Origin: Desulfomonile tiedjei
GTDB taxonomy: Bacteria > Desulfobacterota > Desulfomonilia > Desulfomonilales > Desulfomonilaceae
DNA length: 64,000 bases
Direction: 5' to 3'
Assembly: GCA_016212925.1 (NCBI GenBank)
Contig: JACRDF010000014.1
Location: 62,001 to 126,000, forward strand
Shown: positions 50,822 to 60,178 of the stretch, piece by piece
Position numbering within the stretch: the first letter of the stretch is position 1
Layout of the letters: every line of letters starts with the position of its first letter
Program-made: the position numbers and the translations under genes
The notes under the pieces: model-generated
Databases searched by the model: none
Seen by the model: the letters and a program-made list of their open reading frames with translations, nothing else
Told to the model about the DNA's origin: nothing

Positions 50822-51217
50822 ATGCCTAAAAAGATCCTCGTCGTAGACGATGAACCGGACATCCTCACATTCCTCGGCACACTGCTGAGAAAGAACGGCT
50901 ACGTGGTCTGCGAGGCGTGCGACGGCGTAGAGGGGATGAAAAAGGTTATGGAAGAAAAGCCGGACCTTGTCTGTCTCGATCTGCTGATGCCTGAGAAGAC
51001 CGGCATCAAAATGTATCGAGAAATGAGGAAAGACGAGCAACTCAAGCTATTGCCCGTCATCATGGTGACGGGCATTGAGGCTGTGGAGCCATGGGAGTTC
51101 AAAGGCTTCAAAGAATTCGTGGGGGAACGCTCCATAGCTCCCCCTCAGGGGTACATCGAGAAGCCGATCGACAAGGAACAGTTCCTGAAAGCGGTAAAAG
51201 AGGTACTAGGCGAATAG
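50822..51217 (+). CDS. Stand-alone response regulator receiver
   Basis: 131-residue CheY-like protein with no output domain. Acidic pocket DDE near residues 9-11, phospho-acceptor Asp in LVCLDLLMPEKTG (about residue 53), Thr in IMVTGIE and Lys in YIEKPID. It has an insertion between strands 4 and 5 (PWEFKGFKEFVGERSIAPPQ). GGAGGGACC precedes the ATG. It lies directly after the sigma54 promoter and before the sensor kinase. In the Desulfovibrio hmc operon a receiver (Rrf1) is also part of the gene set. It probably receives phosphate from the kinase at 51264. Confidence 0.9.
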   Translation: MPKKILVVDDEPDILTFLGTLLRKNGYVVCEACDGVEGMKKVMEEKPDLVCLDLLMPEKTGIKMYREMRKDEQLKLLPVIMVTGIEAVEPWEFKGFKEFVGERSIAPPQGYIEKPIDKEQFLKAVKEVLGE

Positions 51218-51263
51218 GCCCCAGACCTTTCTATCCGCAGGAAGAAGCTGCGGTCGCCGGAAA

Positions 51264-53660
51264 GTGGGGGTCAACGTGGGTTGGGTCAAGCAGAAGTGGA
51301 CTTCCGTCTCCCGAAGTCTGGGAGCCAGGATAGCCCTCAGCGTAGCCGGGATACTGCTCTGTTCGTACGTTATTTTCGTTTACCTCGTCCTCGACATTCA
51401 GCAGGACTTCTATTTTGAACAGGTGATCCGGGAGGCGGAAAGATTCAGCGCCGCGGTAATCAACGCTACGAACCACAGTATGCTCCAGGATGACAGAGAA
51501 GCTACCCGAAGCATTATCGGTAATATCGGCAGTCAGAAAGAGATCTCGGATATCAGGATCTATGACCACGAAGGCGCCATCAAGTTCTCCAGCCAACCGG
51601 TAGAAGTGGGGACAAAGGTGGATAAGAAAGCGGAGGCCTGTTTTGTGTGTCATTCGGAGGACAAGCCCTTCAGCGAGGTCGTCACGGACAGCAGGACGCG
51701 AGTCCACTATCACGGGAACGATCGGGTGCTGGGGATGATAACCCCCATATACAACGAGAAGAGCTGTTACACCGCTGCGTGCCATGTGCATCCCAAGGAC
51801 CACAAGGTCCTCGGGGTGCTCGATATGGGGATGTCACTTAAGGGCTTTGATTATCATGTGCGGTCTCTGGTGTTCAGCATTGTCCTTCTCGGTGCAGGCA
51901 CCTTCGCTGCGGTTCTCGGGACGATAGTCGTCTACATTGCTGCCAAAGTGCACAAACCTGTCAGTCGGCTGCGCGACGCCACCAAGAAAATAGCGGCAGG
52001 GGATTTCACGTACAAAGTGCCCGTGGACTCCGAGGATCAGCTCGGGGAACTCGCTCAGGCGTTCAATGTAATGCGAGATCAGATCAGAAGACGAACCGTG
52101 GAACTGGTTCGCAGCCGCTGGGAATACAAGAATCTTTTCGAACAAGTGCCTTGCTTCATATGCGTTATCGACAAGAACTTCGATATCGTGCGCCAAAACT
52201 CCTACATGCGTGACCTCTTCAAGGGCACCATAGGAATGAAGTGTTACGAAGTATTCAAGCAACGCAGGGCCAAATGCGAAGACTGCCACGTGGGAATCAC
52301 GTTTGAAGAGGGCAAAGTATCCGGAAGGGAGCATTGTGGGCTGAAGGTTACGGGTGAAGAAACCAATTACTTGAGCTACACCACCCCAATTGTGGATGAC
52401 AGCGGCCGGGTGCTCTATGCGATGATAATCGCCGTGGATATCGGCGACAGGGTCAGGCTTCAACGGGCCTTGGAGGCCTCTCGGGATTTTCAAACCAACC
52501 TGATCGAAAACTCCATTCATGGGATCATCGCGACGGACGATCGAGGCCGTGTGACCATCTACAATGTCGCAGCAGAGCATCTTTTTGGGTATCCAGCCTC
52601 GGATGTGGTCGGGGATGCTCAAATCGACAAATACTTTCCCAAACAATTTCTCGACATGATCATCGGTTCACACGTGGGGCGTGAAATTCGCGATCCCCGG
52701 CTGATTGCCCACGAGACTGTGGTGAATTCCACAGACGGCGAGTCAATACCTGTTCGCTTTTCCGGGGTCATTCTTTTCGAAGGCGGCAAAACAGCAGGCG
52801 CTGTCGGCTTCTTCCAGGACCTTCGAACTTTCAAGAAACTGGAGCGTGAAAAACAGGCCTCTGATCGACTGGCGGTGGTTGGCCAGACTGTGGCCGGTCT
52901 GGCTCACGGCATCAAGAACATAGTTACGGGTCTGGAAGGCGGCGTCTTTGTGGTGGAGACGGCTTTCGAGGACCAGGACAATGCGTTGCTTCAGCGCGGC
53001 TGGAAAATGATCCACAACAACATTGGTCGCGTATCGGTCCTGGTCAAGGACCTGCTGAGTTATTCCAAAGAAAGGGCCCCGGAATATCAGGAGACCGACC
53101 CCAACCTGCTTGCCGAAGAAGTGTGTGCCCTGTTCGAGGCAAGAGCACAAGAGAACTCGATTGTCATCGAGCGAGACTTCGATCCACAGGTTGGTCAAGT
53201 GTTTAAGGTCTTTCTCGACCAGCGCGGCATCCACACCTGCCTGTCAAACCTTATCGCCAATGCCATTGACGCATGCGAGAGCGACACCGAGAAAGTTGAG
53301 CATCGCATCATCGTAAGAACGAAGCAGGATTCTGACGGAGACCTGGTCTACGAGGTCTCCGATGACGGTCTGGGAATGAGCGAAGACACGAAACGGAAGG
53401 TCTTTGCGAATTTTTACTCGACCAAAGGAAGTCGAGGAACGGGCCTGGGCCTCCTCGTGACGAGCAAAATCGTCGCGGAACATGGCGGCACCATATCCTT
53501 CGACAGCGAACAGGGTGTGGGCAGCACTTTCACCATAGTGCTCCCGCCCGGACAGTCCTCGGGGACCAGGGTCAAGACAGCTATCCAGCCGGCCAGGGAG
53601 AGCGTCGCGGAACTTCCAGCCGGAAAAGAAGCGGCATTGCCTCTTACCAGTTCGCAATAA
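51264..53660 (+). CDS. Membrane sensor histidine kinase with periplasmic haem motifs
   Basis: 798 residues. First membrane helix about 20-45. The periplasmic domain at 46-195 contains Cys126-x2-Cys129-His130 (CFVCH), a c-type haem site, and a second Cys168-x4-Cys173-His174, a possible atypical site. Second helix about 200-228, then HAMP (PVSRLRDATKKIAAGDFTY). A PAS domain follows with Cys327, Cys338 and Cys341 (KCYEVFKQRRAKCEDC), then a second PAS (about 405-530). The kinase core starts with GLAHGIKN (phospho-His), and the ATPase domain has NLIANAIDAC, DDGLGMS and GTGLGLLV. GTG at 51264 or 51276 is the start. Likely senses periplasmic redox state. Confidence 0.9.
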   Translation: MGVNVGWVKQKWTSVSRSLGARIALSVAGILLCSYVIFVYLVLDIQQDFYFEQVIREAERFSAAVINATNHSMLQDDREATRSIIGNIGSQKEISDIRIYDHEGAIKFSSQPVEVGTKVDKKAEACFVCHSEDKPFSEVVTDSRTRVHYHGNDRVLGMITPIYNEKSCYTAACHVHPKDHKVLGVLDMGMSLKGFDYHVRSLVFSIVLLGAGTFAAVLGTIVVYIAAKVHKPVSRLRDATKKIAAGDFTYKVPVDSEDQLGELAQAFNVMRDQIRRRTVELVRSRWEYKNLFEQVPCFICVIDKNFDIVRQNSYMRDLFKGTIGMKCYEVFKQRRAKCEDCHVGITFEEGKVSGREHCGLKVTGEETNYLSYTTPIVDDSGRVLYAMIIAVDIGDRVRLQRALEASRDFQTNLIENSIHGIIATDDRGRVTIYNVAAEHLFGYPASDVVGDAQIDKYFPKQFLDMIIGSHVGREIRDPRLIAHETVVNSTDGESIPVRFSGVILFEGGKTAGAVGFFQDLRTFKKLEREKQASDRLAVVGQTVAGLAHGIKNIVTGLEGGVFVVETAFEDQDNALLQRGWKMIHNNIGRVSVLVKDLLSYSKERAPEYQETDPNLLAEEVCALFEARAQENSIVIERDFDPQVGQVFKVFLDQRGIHTCLSNLIANAIDACESDTEKVEHRIIVRTKQDSDGDLVYEVSDDGLGMSEDTKRKVFANFYSTKGSRGTGLGLLVTSKIVAEHGGTISFDSEQGVGSTFTIVLPPGQSSGTRVKTAIQPARESVAELPAGKEAALPLTSSQ

Positions 53661-53873
53661 ATAACCTGACTTTGGGTGGACAGGTGGCATGTCTCTGGAG
53701 CGAAGTCAGGTCCGCCGTTCGCAGCGGAAGAGATATGCCGCCTGTCTTATAAGGAAAATGGCGAACTGGTATCAAGCACATTCTAATTCTCGTGGCCGAC
53801 TACCGGTCGAACCTTGTCACGGGCTCGCAATCCGGTTTTGGCCCGGGACATCTCTCCTGCAACGGAGGGGCTG

Positions 53874-55157
53874 ATGCAAGAATCCGGATTAATGAAAGTG
53901 AATAGTCAATGGGACTGGGAAACCTCTTCCAAGTTGACGGCTGACCTGGATGCATGGCGCCAGGCGTTTCCCGAAGTCCAGGAAATCATTACCAGCCCGG
54001 ATGGGGAGCGCATGGCAGCGATTGTGAAGACGGAAGACGAATCCTTCACTGTATGCGTGAACGGAGAACCATGGTCGAACACCTTTGAAAAGCTCTGGGC
54101 TCTCCAATTTAGTCCCGATGGCCGCCTGTCATGCATTGGCATGAACGAAGACGAGTGGACAGTGATTCAAGAAGACGAGCCGTGGGAGCAAACATTCGAG
54201 TATGTCTGGAATTTGCGTTTCAGTCCGGATGGAAAAGGAATCGCCGCGAACGTCAAGACCTCGGACGGTTACAGTGTTGTGCTGAACGGAGAGCCGTGGG
54301 AGTCGGCCTTCATCCAGATGAGAAGCTGCGAAATCAGCCCCGACGGTTTGAAGACCGCAGGGAACGTGCAGATCGAACCGATTTCCGAAGGTGACATCTG
54401 GAAATTCAAAGAGGGGATCTGGAGCCTGGCTGTAAACGGAAGGGCATGGGATGCGAACTTTCTCAACGTGTGGGACTGCGTTTTCAGTGATGACGGAGGG
54501 AAAGTGGCAGCAGAGGTCAGGATGCAATCCAATCTCCAGACCATCGCGGTTGAAGGAATCCCCTGGACTGAAACCTTCAGGGCGGTCTGGAAACCTGTCT
54601 TCGTTCCCGGCAGTCATGATGTGGTGGCGCCTTGTCTCACATCCCAAGGCTGGCAGCTCCTCCTCAATGGGAAGCCCATCTGGAACCGATCTTTCGCCCA
54701 AGTTTGGCATCAGAAATTCGGTCCTGACCGCAACAAATTAACAGCGGTGGTTGCACCGAGCTTTGGACGCTGGACCGTAGCCGTGGATGGAAAAACCTGG
54801 CAGACCACTTTCGGCGATGCCGTCCTTGCCCCGGTCTTCAGCCCCGACGGACGCAAGATAGCCGCGGTTGTGAAGGAAAACAACAGATGGACAATTGCGG
54901 TTGACGGTGTGCCCTGGCCCGAGGACTTCGACATGGTTTGGGACCCCGTTTTCAGTCCTGATGGAGAAATTGTGGCGGCAAAAGCCGCCCAAGGTAACGA
55001 GCACTTTCTTGTGGTCAACGGCAGGGTCGCGACGCTGGGTTGCCAGCACATTTCTGAGCCCGTTTTCAGCCCTGACGGCTCCAGGCTCCTGCTCAAGGCC
55101 GTGGAATTAGGAAGGTATTTTCGAAAAGTGGTGCCGGTGAAACAACTGCTCGGTTAA
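53874..55157 (+). CDS. tmcD: TmcD-like Trp-rich beta-propeller protein
   Basis: 427 residues composed of about nine repeats of the form V-F-S-P-D-G ... W-x-I-A-V-D-G-x-P-W ... F-x-x-V-W (for example RWTIAVDGVPWPEDFDMVW). Tryptophan-rich, no signal peptide and no cofactor motif. This repeat pattern and its position directly before the membrane cytochrome and CCG-protein genes match TmcD of the Desulfovibrio Tmc complex, a cytoplasmic subunit of unknown function. The ATG at 53874 follows GGAGGGG; the next ATG at 53892 is also possible. It starts the electron-transfer operon, 16 bp before hmcE. Confidence 0.8.
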   Translation: MQESGLMKVNSQWDWETSSKLTADLDAWRQAFPEVQEIITSPDGERMAAIVKTEDESFTVCVNGEPWSNTFEKLWALQFSPDGRLSCIGMNEDEWTVIQEDEPWEQTFEYVWNLRFSPDGKGIAANVKTSDGYSVVLNGEPWESAFIQMRSCEISPDGLKTAGNVQIEPISEGDIWKFKEGIWSLAVNGRAWDANFLNVWDCVFSDDGGKVAAEVRMQSNLQTIAVEGIPWTETFRAVWKPVFVPGSHDVVAPCLTSQGWQLLLNGKPIWNRSFAQVWHQKFGPDRNKLTAVVAPSFGRWTVAVDGKTWQTTFGDAVLAPVFSPDGRKIAAVVKENNRWTIAVDGVPWPEDFDMVWDPVFSPDGEIVAAKAAQGNEHFLVVNGRVATLGCQHISEPVFSPDGSRLLLKAVELGRYFRKVVPVKQLLG

Positions 55158-55173
55158 CCGGAGGAGATCGCGG

Positions 55174-55821
55174 ATGTACACCTTCGTCAGCGGACCGTTG
55201 GTCTGGATAGCATTTATCGTCTTCGCGGGCGGAATGATCTACCAGTTCCTTAGCATGCTTAAAATGGCCAAGAAAGACAAAGTCGTTTTACCGTACATGA
55301 GTCTCAAGTACGGCCTTCGCTCGCTGCTTCACTGGCTAATTCCGTTTGCTTCCAAGAACATGCGGATGCGGTACGAAACAACCCTTGTCACCTTCGCGTT
55401 CCATATATGTTTGGTTCTGCTTCCTATTTTTCTCACCGCTCACGTGGTCATGTTTTCGGCCTCCTGGGGGCTGCATTGGGTGACCGTTTCGGAGAAGGCC
55501 GCGGACTGGTTGACCGTACTGGTCATATTCGCAGCGATTTTCTTTCTGGTGCGGCGTTGGATGCTGCCGGAGGTGCGGTTTGTCACCTCCGCGTCCGACT
55601 ATGTGCTACTCGCGGTGGTCGCGGCTCCCTTTGTCACCGGCTTCATTGCTCACCGCCAATGGTTCGACTACGAGACCATGGTGGTCATCCACATGATTTC
55701 AGGGGCCGCAATGCTGATGGCAATACCTTTTACCAGGCTGAGCCACATGCTGTTCTTTCCGTTCACTCGAGCGTACATGGGGTCTGAATTCGGCGCAGTC
55801 CGCCATGCAAGGGACTGGTAA
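55174..55821 (+). CDS. hmcE: Membrane cytochrome b subunit (HmcE/TmcC-like)
   Basis: 215-residue integral membrane protein of the NarI/DsrM type with five or six helices, starting GPLVWIAFIVFAGGMIYQFL. Histidines suited to bind two b haems are visible in AFHICLV, FLTAHVVMF, VVIHMISGA and RLSHMLFF. It would carry electrons between quinol and the FeS subunit HmcF. The ribosome site GGAGGAG precedes the ATG. The hmcF gene follows with an ATG 28 bp downstream. A fusion of Hmc and Tmc features (TmcD before it) prevents a strict name. Confidence 0.88.
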   Translation: MYTFVSGPLVWIAFIVFAGGMIYQFLSMLKMAKKDKVVLPYMSLKYGLRSLLHWLIPFASKNMRMRYETTLVTFAFHICLVLLPIFLTAHVVMFSASWGLHWVTVSEKAADWLTVLVIFAAIFFLVRRWMLPEVRFVTSASDYVLLAVVAAPFVTGFIAHRQWFDYETMVVIHMISGAAMLMAIPFTRLSHMLFFPFTRAYMGSEFGAVRHARDW

Positions 55822-55849
55822 ACGCCCGAAAGTCTTATGGAGGCAAACG

Positions 55850-57199
55850 ATGGGCTTACCGGCAGAAATGCTACCAGAAATCCCGGTCGTTTCCGATCCC
55901 GGCCTGGATCGGAATGCCGAGAACCTCACCAAAGGGCAGATAGCGGAAGTCATCAACAGGGTGATAGACCGGGAAACCGCGGCCAGGTTCCGAATATACC
56001 TGAACACCTGCGTCCATTGCGGGCTCTGTTCCGACGCGTGCCACTGGTTCCTGTCGAACGATCGTGACCCCCGTTTTTCCCCTGTAGGCAAGGTCAAGCA
56101 AACCCTTTGGGAGATCCTCAAGAAGAAAGGCAGAGTGGACGCGGATTTTCTTAAAGAGTGCTCCAGGATTGCTCAGACAGAATGCAATGGGTGTCGAAAA
56201 TGCAGCATGTACTGTCCCTTCGGGGTTGATATAGCCTATTTACTCTTCGTGGTTCGAAGGATCTGCTACCAACTGACAATCGTTCCTCAATTCCTACAGG
56301 ACACGGTCAACAGTCATGCCGCTACGATGAACCAGATGTGGGTGAAACAGGACGAGTGGGTCGACACCCTCCAGTGGCAAGAAGAGGATGCAAGATCCGA
56401 GATCGTCACAGCGCGGATACCCTTGGACAAAGAAGGCGCTGACGTCTTCTACTCCGTGATTGCTCCCGAGCCTAAGATCCTTGCTCAATTAATCGGCAAC
56501 ATTGCCCAGATCATGGCCGTGGCAAAAGTAGATTGGACCATGCCGTCCCAGGACGGATGGGACAACAGCAATATGGCAATGTTTGCAGGCGATTTCGAAA
56601 TCATGGGGCGAGTGGAACGAGCCCATCACGAAGCGGCCTTAAAATTGAAAGCGAAAAGAATCGTGATGGGAGAATGCGGCCATGCCTTCAGAGGCGCGGT
56701 GTACGATGGGCCCAAGTGGCTTGGTTGGCGAGAGCCGCCGGTTCCTGTCATCCACGCCGTGGACTTCTACCACGAGCTGATCACTTCAGGAAGAATCAAG
56801 ATTGCCCGCAAATTCGAGGAGCCAGTTACTCTTCAGGAACCGTGCAACATTGTGAGGGGGAGAGGGTTAGGCACGAAATTGCGTGAAGTAATTCAAGCCA
56901 CGTGCGCTGATTTCAGGCCGCCTCCGGAACCGGATTTTGAGCACAACTATTGCTGTGGCGCGGGCGGGGGTGTCATTAATTGCGGTCCTCCCTGGAAAAC
57001 CTCGAGGGTCAAAGGCAACAGTGTCAAGGCGGAGCAACTGGCCGCCACAAAAGCTCACATCGTTATAACACCGTGCCACAATTGTCACGCCGGCATCGAG
57101 GACATAATCAGTGGCTATAAGCTGGGAATGCACGTGAGGTTCTTGATCGAGATCCTCATGCAGGTCATGGAGATCCCGGATGAACTCAAGGCGGAATAA
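55850..57199 (+). CDS. hmcF: CCG-domain Fe-S protein (HmcF/TmcB-like)
   Basis: 449 residues, cytoplasmic. Two [4Fe-4S] ferredoxin motifs: Cys54, Cys57, Cys60, Cys64 (NTCVHCGLCSDACHW) and a second (ECNGCRKCSMYCPFG) near residue 115. The C-terminal half contains two CCG/HdrD-type cysteine-rich domains, the second complete with NYCCGAGGGVINCGPP and TPCHNCHAGIED, the kind that binds a noncubane [4Fe-4S] cluster in heterodisulfide reductases. The first is degenerate (GECGHAFRG). Start at ATG 55850 (GGAGG 7 nt upstream); an upstream ATG at 55805 overlaps hmcE. It probably reduces or oxidises a cytoplasmic thiol/disulfide partner. Confidence 0.9.
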   Translation: MGLPAEMLPEIPVVSDPGLDRNAENLTKGQIAEVINRVIDRETAARFRIYLNTCVHCGLCSDACHWFLSNDRDPRFSPVGKVKQTLWEILKKKGRVDADFLKECSRIAQTECNGCRKCSMYCPFGVDIAYLLFVVRRICYQLTIVPQFLQDTVNSHAATMNQMWVKQDEWVDTLQWQEEDARSEIVTARIPLDKEGADVFYSVIAPEPKILAQLIGNIAQIMAVAKVDWTMPSQDGWDNSNMAMFAGDFEIMGRVERAHHEAALKLKAKRIVMGECGHAFRGAVYDGPKWLGWREPPVPVIHAVDFYHELITSGRIKIARKFEEPVTLQEPCNIVRGRGLGTKLREVIQATCADFRPPPEPDFEHNYCCGAGGGVINCGPPWKTSRVKGNSVKAEQLAATKAHIVITPCHNCHAGIEDIISGYKLGMHVRFLIEILMQVMEIPDELKAE

Positions 57200-57240
57200 G
57201 CCTTTTTCGTCACCGATTCGCAATCGATAAGGGGTGGCTC

Positions 57241-59016
57241 ATGAGGCGGCTCAACCAAGCAGGCTTGATTTTAGGAATTTTACTGGTGGGGTTCGTGTTT
57301 GGGGAGATGAGAATTGCCCACAGCACAGAGCTAGGAAGCTCTGCTCCTTCCAGAAGTTCTCATCTTCCCCTCTTTATAGAACACAAAGGCGGAGCGCCTG
57401 AACTGGAACGTCCGCCGGTGCCTTTTGACCACGATCGGCATACGACGGCTCTGAAACAGACCAAGAGCCAGGACTGCACCGTTTGCCACGTCATCAAGGA
57501 AACAGACAGGCGTCTGGAAAACCCGGAAGTCAAGATCTTCAAATTCCCGAAGGGCATCATTGATGAGAGCGACAAGACCTCGATCATGTACGCTAATCAC
57601 AATGAATGCGTGAGCTGCCACAGAAAGACGGCTGCCGAGGGGACAAAGACAGGTCCGGACATCGGCCTGTGCGGCTCGTGTCACAAGAGGAAGCCCCAAA
57701 TTCAGAAGATAAACTGGGCATGGAGTCCTATATTTAACTATGCCCGCCACGCCAAGCATGCGGAAGCAGCCAAGAAATTCGACCGGCCCGACCAACTGAA
57801 TGTGACTGAAAAGGTCCAGGTTGTGGGAGAAATCTCGGGCAATAGATGCGAGTTGTGCCACCACACGTACGATGAAAAGCAAAAAAAGCTCATCTACAAG
57901 AAGGACAGCGAGAATTCGTGTCGAGCGTGCCACAAGGCCAAGGACGATCGGAATGCCAGATCCATGAAGAAGGCGGCCCATTCAGCGTGCATTGGCTGCC
58001 ACATGAAAGTGGCCGAAAAGGTCAAGGCCGAACTGGCTCAACAAGGCAGAACAACGCTAACAGCAGAGGACACGAAACGCTTCGGCCCGTTCGAATGCCG
58101 CGGCTGTCACGGCGAACACAAGGAACTCACGCCTGATGAGATCTCAAAGATTCCTCGCCTCGTGCGAGGGCAGAAAGACGTGATCGACCTCTCACTGGCT
58201 GCAACGGAGCAAAGCGAGGCGCCCCTTCAACCAGTCGTCTCTTCCGCGGCTGCCGTTCCGGTGAGAATGAAGGCTGTTCCCTTCAACCACAAGTCTCATG
58301 AGCCACGGGCACAATTCTGTAACACATGCCACCACCACTCTCTTGAGAAGTGCCAGAACTGCCATGGTTCAGTCGGCGACCTCAAGAAAGGCGGCGGCGT
58401 GAGCTATGAGAGGGCTTTTCACAGACCCGATGCAAGACAGGCTTGCGTAGGCTGTCACACAACAGCAAAAGAGAACCAGAAATGCGCGGGATGCCACCAG
58501 TGGATGGGCAACGGCATGCCAAGCTCCTCGTGCCCTGTCTGCCACCGAGGACCATCTGGCGGCAAAACGTTGGAAGTTCCGCACATGCCCTTGTTCCTGG
58601 ACAAAGAAAAGGTCCCTGAGAAGCTCCAGATAAAGCTCCTGGAAAAGGAGTTCAAACCCGCGGAAATCCCGCACTTGAAGATAGTGAACAAGTTGGTTGG
58701 CATTTCCAACGAGAGTTCTCTCGCTCGGTGGTTCCATGCAACCAAGGAACAGACTCTTTGCGCCGGGTGCCACCACAGAGGCGAATTGCAACAGGCGGCC
58801 GTTAAAGCTCCTAAATGCAGCACTTGCCACAATAGGTCCTTTGATCCTGTTGCGCTTGGAAAACCCGGCATCATGCCGGCGTACCACCGCCAGTGCATTG
58901 GATGCCACGAGGCCATGAAACAGAAACCTGCTGCGTTGGAATGCGTAAAGTGTCACCCGGCAAAGGAAGAAGTCCAGGCGGCAGGTGTCATTCCACCGCT
59001 TGCAGGAACCAAGTGA
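57241..59016 (+). CDS. hmcA: 16-haem cytochrome c (HmcA)
   Basis: 591 residues with an N-terminal signal or anchor (QAGLILGILLVGFVFGEM) and exactly sixteen CxxCH haem-binding motifs: CTVCH, CVSCH, CGSCH, CELCH, CRACH, CIGCH, CRGCH, CNTCH, CQNCH, CVGCH, CAGCH, CPVCH, CAGCH, CSTCH, CIGCH, CVKCH. That is the haem count of HmcA, the high-molecular-weight periplasmic cytochrome of Hmc complexes. Many additional His supply the second axial ligands. It takes electrons from soluble periplasmic cytochrome c3 or hydrogenases and passes them to the membrane subunits. AAGGGGTGGC precedes the ATG. Confidence 0.95.
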   Translation: MRRLNQAGLILGILLVGFVFGEMRIAHSTELGSSAPSRSSHLPLFIEHKGGAPELERPPVPFDHDRHTTALKQTKSQDCTVCHVIKETDRRLENPEVKIFKFPKGIIDESDKTSIMYANHNECVSCHRKTAAEGTKTGPDIGLCGSCHKRKPQIQKINWAWSPIFNYARHAKHAEAAKKFDRPDQLNVTEKVQVVGEISGNRCELCHHTYDEKQKKLIYKKDSENSCRACHKAKDDRNARSMKKAAHSACIGCHMKVAEKVKAELAQQGRTTLTAEDTKRFGPFECRGCHGEHKELTPDEISKIPRLVRGQKDVIDLSLAATEQSEAPLQPVVSSAAAVPVRMKAVPFNHKSHEPRAQFCNTCHHHSLEKCQNCHGSVGDLKKGGGVSYERAFHRPDARQACVGCHTTAKENQKCAGCHQWMGNGMPSSSCPVCHRGPSGGKTLEVPHMPLFLDKEKVPEKLQIKLLEKEFKPAEIPHLKIVNKLVGISNESSLARWFHATKEQTLCAGCHHRGELQQAAVKAPKCSTCHNRSFDPVALGKPGIMPAYHRQCIGCHEAMKQKPAALECVKCHPAKEEVQAAGVIPPLAGTK

Positions 59017-59053
59017 TTGCGCGCTCGAAGGTTCCCGGAAAAAGGAGGCAGCT

Positions 59054-59176
59054 ATGCCCAACATTCTCCATGAATTCTATACCTTGACAAAAGGAATGGA
59101 ATACCTGGTGGTGATCGTCTACCTCTTCGTGTTCATCTCGTTTTGGAGATTCTTGACCTACAAGGAGAAAGATTGA
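59054..59176 (+). CDS. hmcD: Small single-helix membrane subunit (HmcD-like)
   Basis: 40 residues: a short amphipathic start (MPNILHEFYTLTKG), one membrane helix (YLVVIVYLFVFISFWRFL) and a charged tail (TYKEKD). AAAGGAGG is well placed. Length, topology and position between the 16-haem cytochrome and the FeS protein match HmcD, a very small subunit easily missed by gene finders. Confidence 0.8.
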   Translation: MPNILHEFYTLTKGMEYLVVIVYLFVFISFWRFLTYKEKD

Positions 59177-59236
59177 AGTCGCCGGAGGCTCCAGCCTAGC
59201 TTAATTCAGGAACTCGCCCACAGGAGAGGTTCTACC

Positions 59237-60178
59237 ATGCATTCAGATAGACGGACTTTCCTAAAGATCCTTGCCGGCACCGGAATCGCAACCGCTCTGG
59301 GATCGAACAACTCGGCTTTGGCCGATATTGCAACTCTCCGCGGCTACCCCGATCAATTCGGGGTTTTGGTCGACACCACGGTGTGCATCGGATGTCGACG
59401 CTGCGAATGGGCTTGCAAGGACTGGAACAAGCTGCCGGACCAGAAGGCCCTCAGAGAGTACGAAAAAGATCAGGCAGTGTTCCAGAAGATCCGAAGGACA
59501 AATGCAGACACGTTCACCGTGGTGAACCGATTCCAGAATCCGAGAGATGGCTCAAAACACATCTACGTGAAGAAGCAGTGCATGCACTGTTACGAGCCTG
59601 GGTGCGCTTCCTCTTGCTTTGTCAAAGCCTTTACCAAGCAGCCGGTGGGAGCTGTGACTTATGACGCATCCCTTTGCGTAGGTTGCCGGTACTGTATGGC
59701 CGCATGCCCGTTCGATATGCCCGCGTATCAGTACTACAACGCCTTCACCCCGGAAGTGACCAAATGCACGTTCTGCTTCGATAGGATCACCAAGGAAGGC
59801 GAGGTGCCGGCTTGCGTAGGCATTTGTCCCGTGGAGACCATGACCTTCGGCAAAAGAACTGATTTAATTGACCTGGCGCACAAGAAGATCCGGGACAACC
59901 CCGGCCGATATGTGAATCACGTATATGGCGAGAATGAGGTGGGAGGCACTAGCTGGATGTACCTCTCCGCCGTTCCGTTCAATATGATAGGCTTCAGGAC
60001 AGACCTGGGAAGCGTGCCTATCCCTTCTATGAGCAAGCCTTTCCTGTCGCTGGTAGCGCCGGTCTTCATTGTGATCCCTGCGCTGGCCATGGGTTTTTAC
60101 AGTTTCAAGAAACGCAGGGATCGCCTGGTTGAAGAAGAGATCAAGCAGGCTCTTGAGAAGAAGAAGGAGGGCAAATAA
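59237..60178 (+). CDS. hmcB: Tat-exported four-cluster Fe-S protein (HmcB)
   Basis: 313 residues. Twin-arginine signal SDRRTFLKILAGTGIA with cleavage after SALA. Four groups of cysteines for [4Fe-4S] clusters: VCIGCRRCEWAC, KQCMHCYEPGCASSC, LCVGCRYCMAACPFD and CTFCFD...CVGICPVE. A C-terminal hydrophobic helix (LSLVAPVFIVIPALAMGFYSF) anchors it to the periplasmic face. It links HmcA haems to the NrfD-type membrane subunit. The stop TAA shares its last A with the ATG of hmcC, so the genes overlap by 1 bp and are translationally coupled. Confidence 0.93.
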   Translation: MHSDRRTFLKILAGTGIATALGSNNSALADIATLRGYPDQFGVLVDTTVCIGCRRCEWACKDWNKLPDQKALREYEKDQAVFQKIRRTNADTFTVVNRFQNPRDGSKHIYVKKQCMHCYEPGCASSCFVKAFTKQPVGAVTYDASLCVGCRYCMAACPFDMPAYQYYNAFTPEVTKCTFCFDRITKEGEVPACVGICPVETMTFGKRTDLIDLAHKKIRDNPGRYVNHVYGENEVGGTSWMYLSAVPFNMIGFRTDLGSVPIPSMSKPFLSLVAPVFIVIPALAMGFYSFKKRRDRLVEEEIKQALEKKKEGK

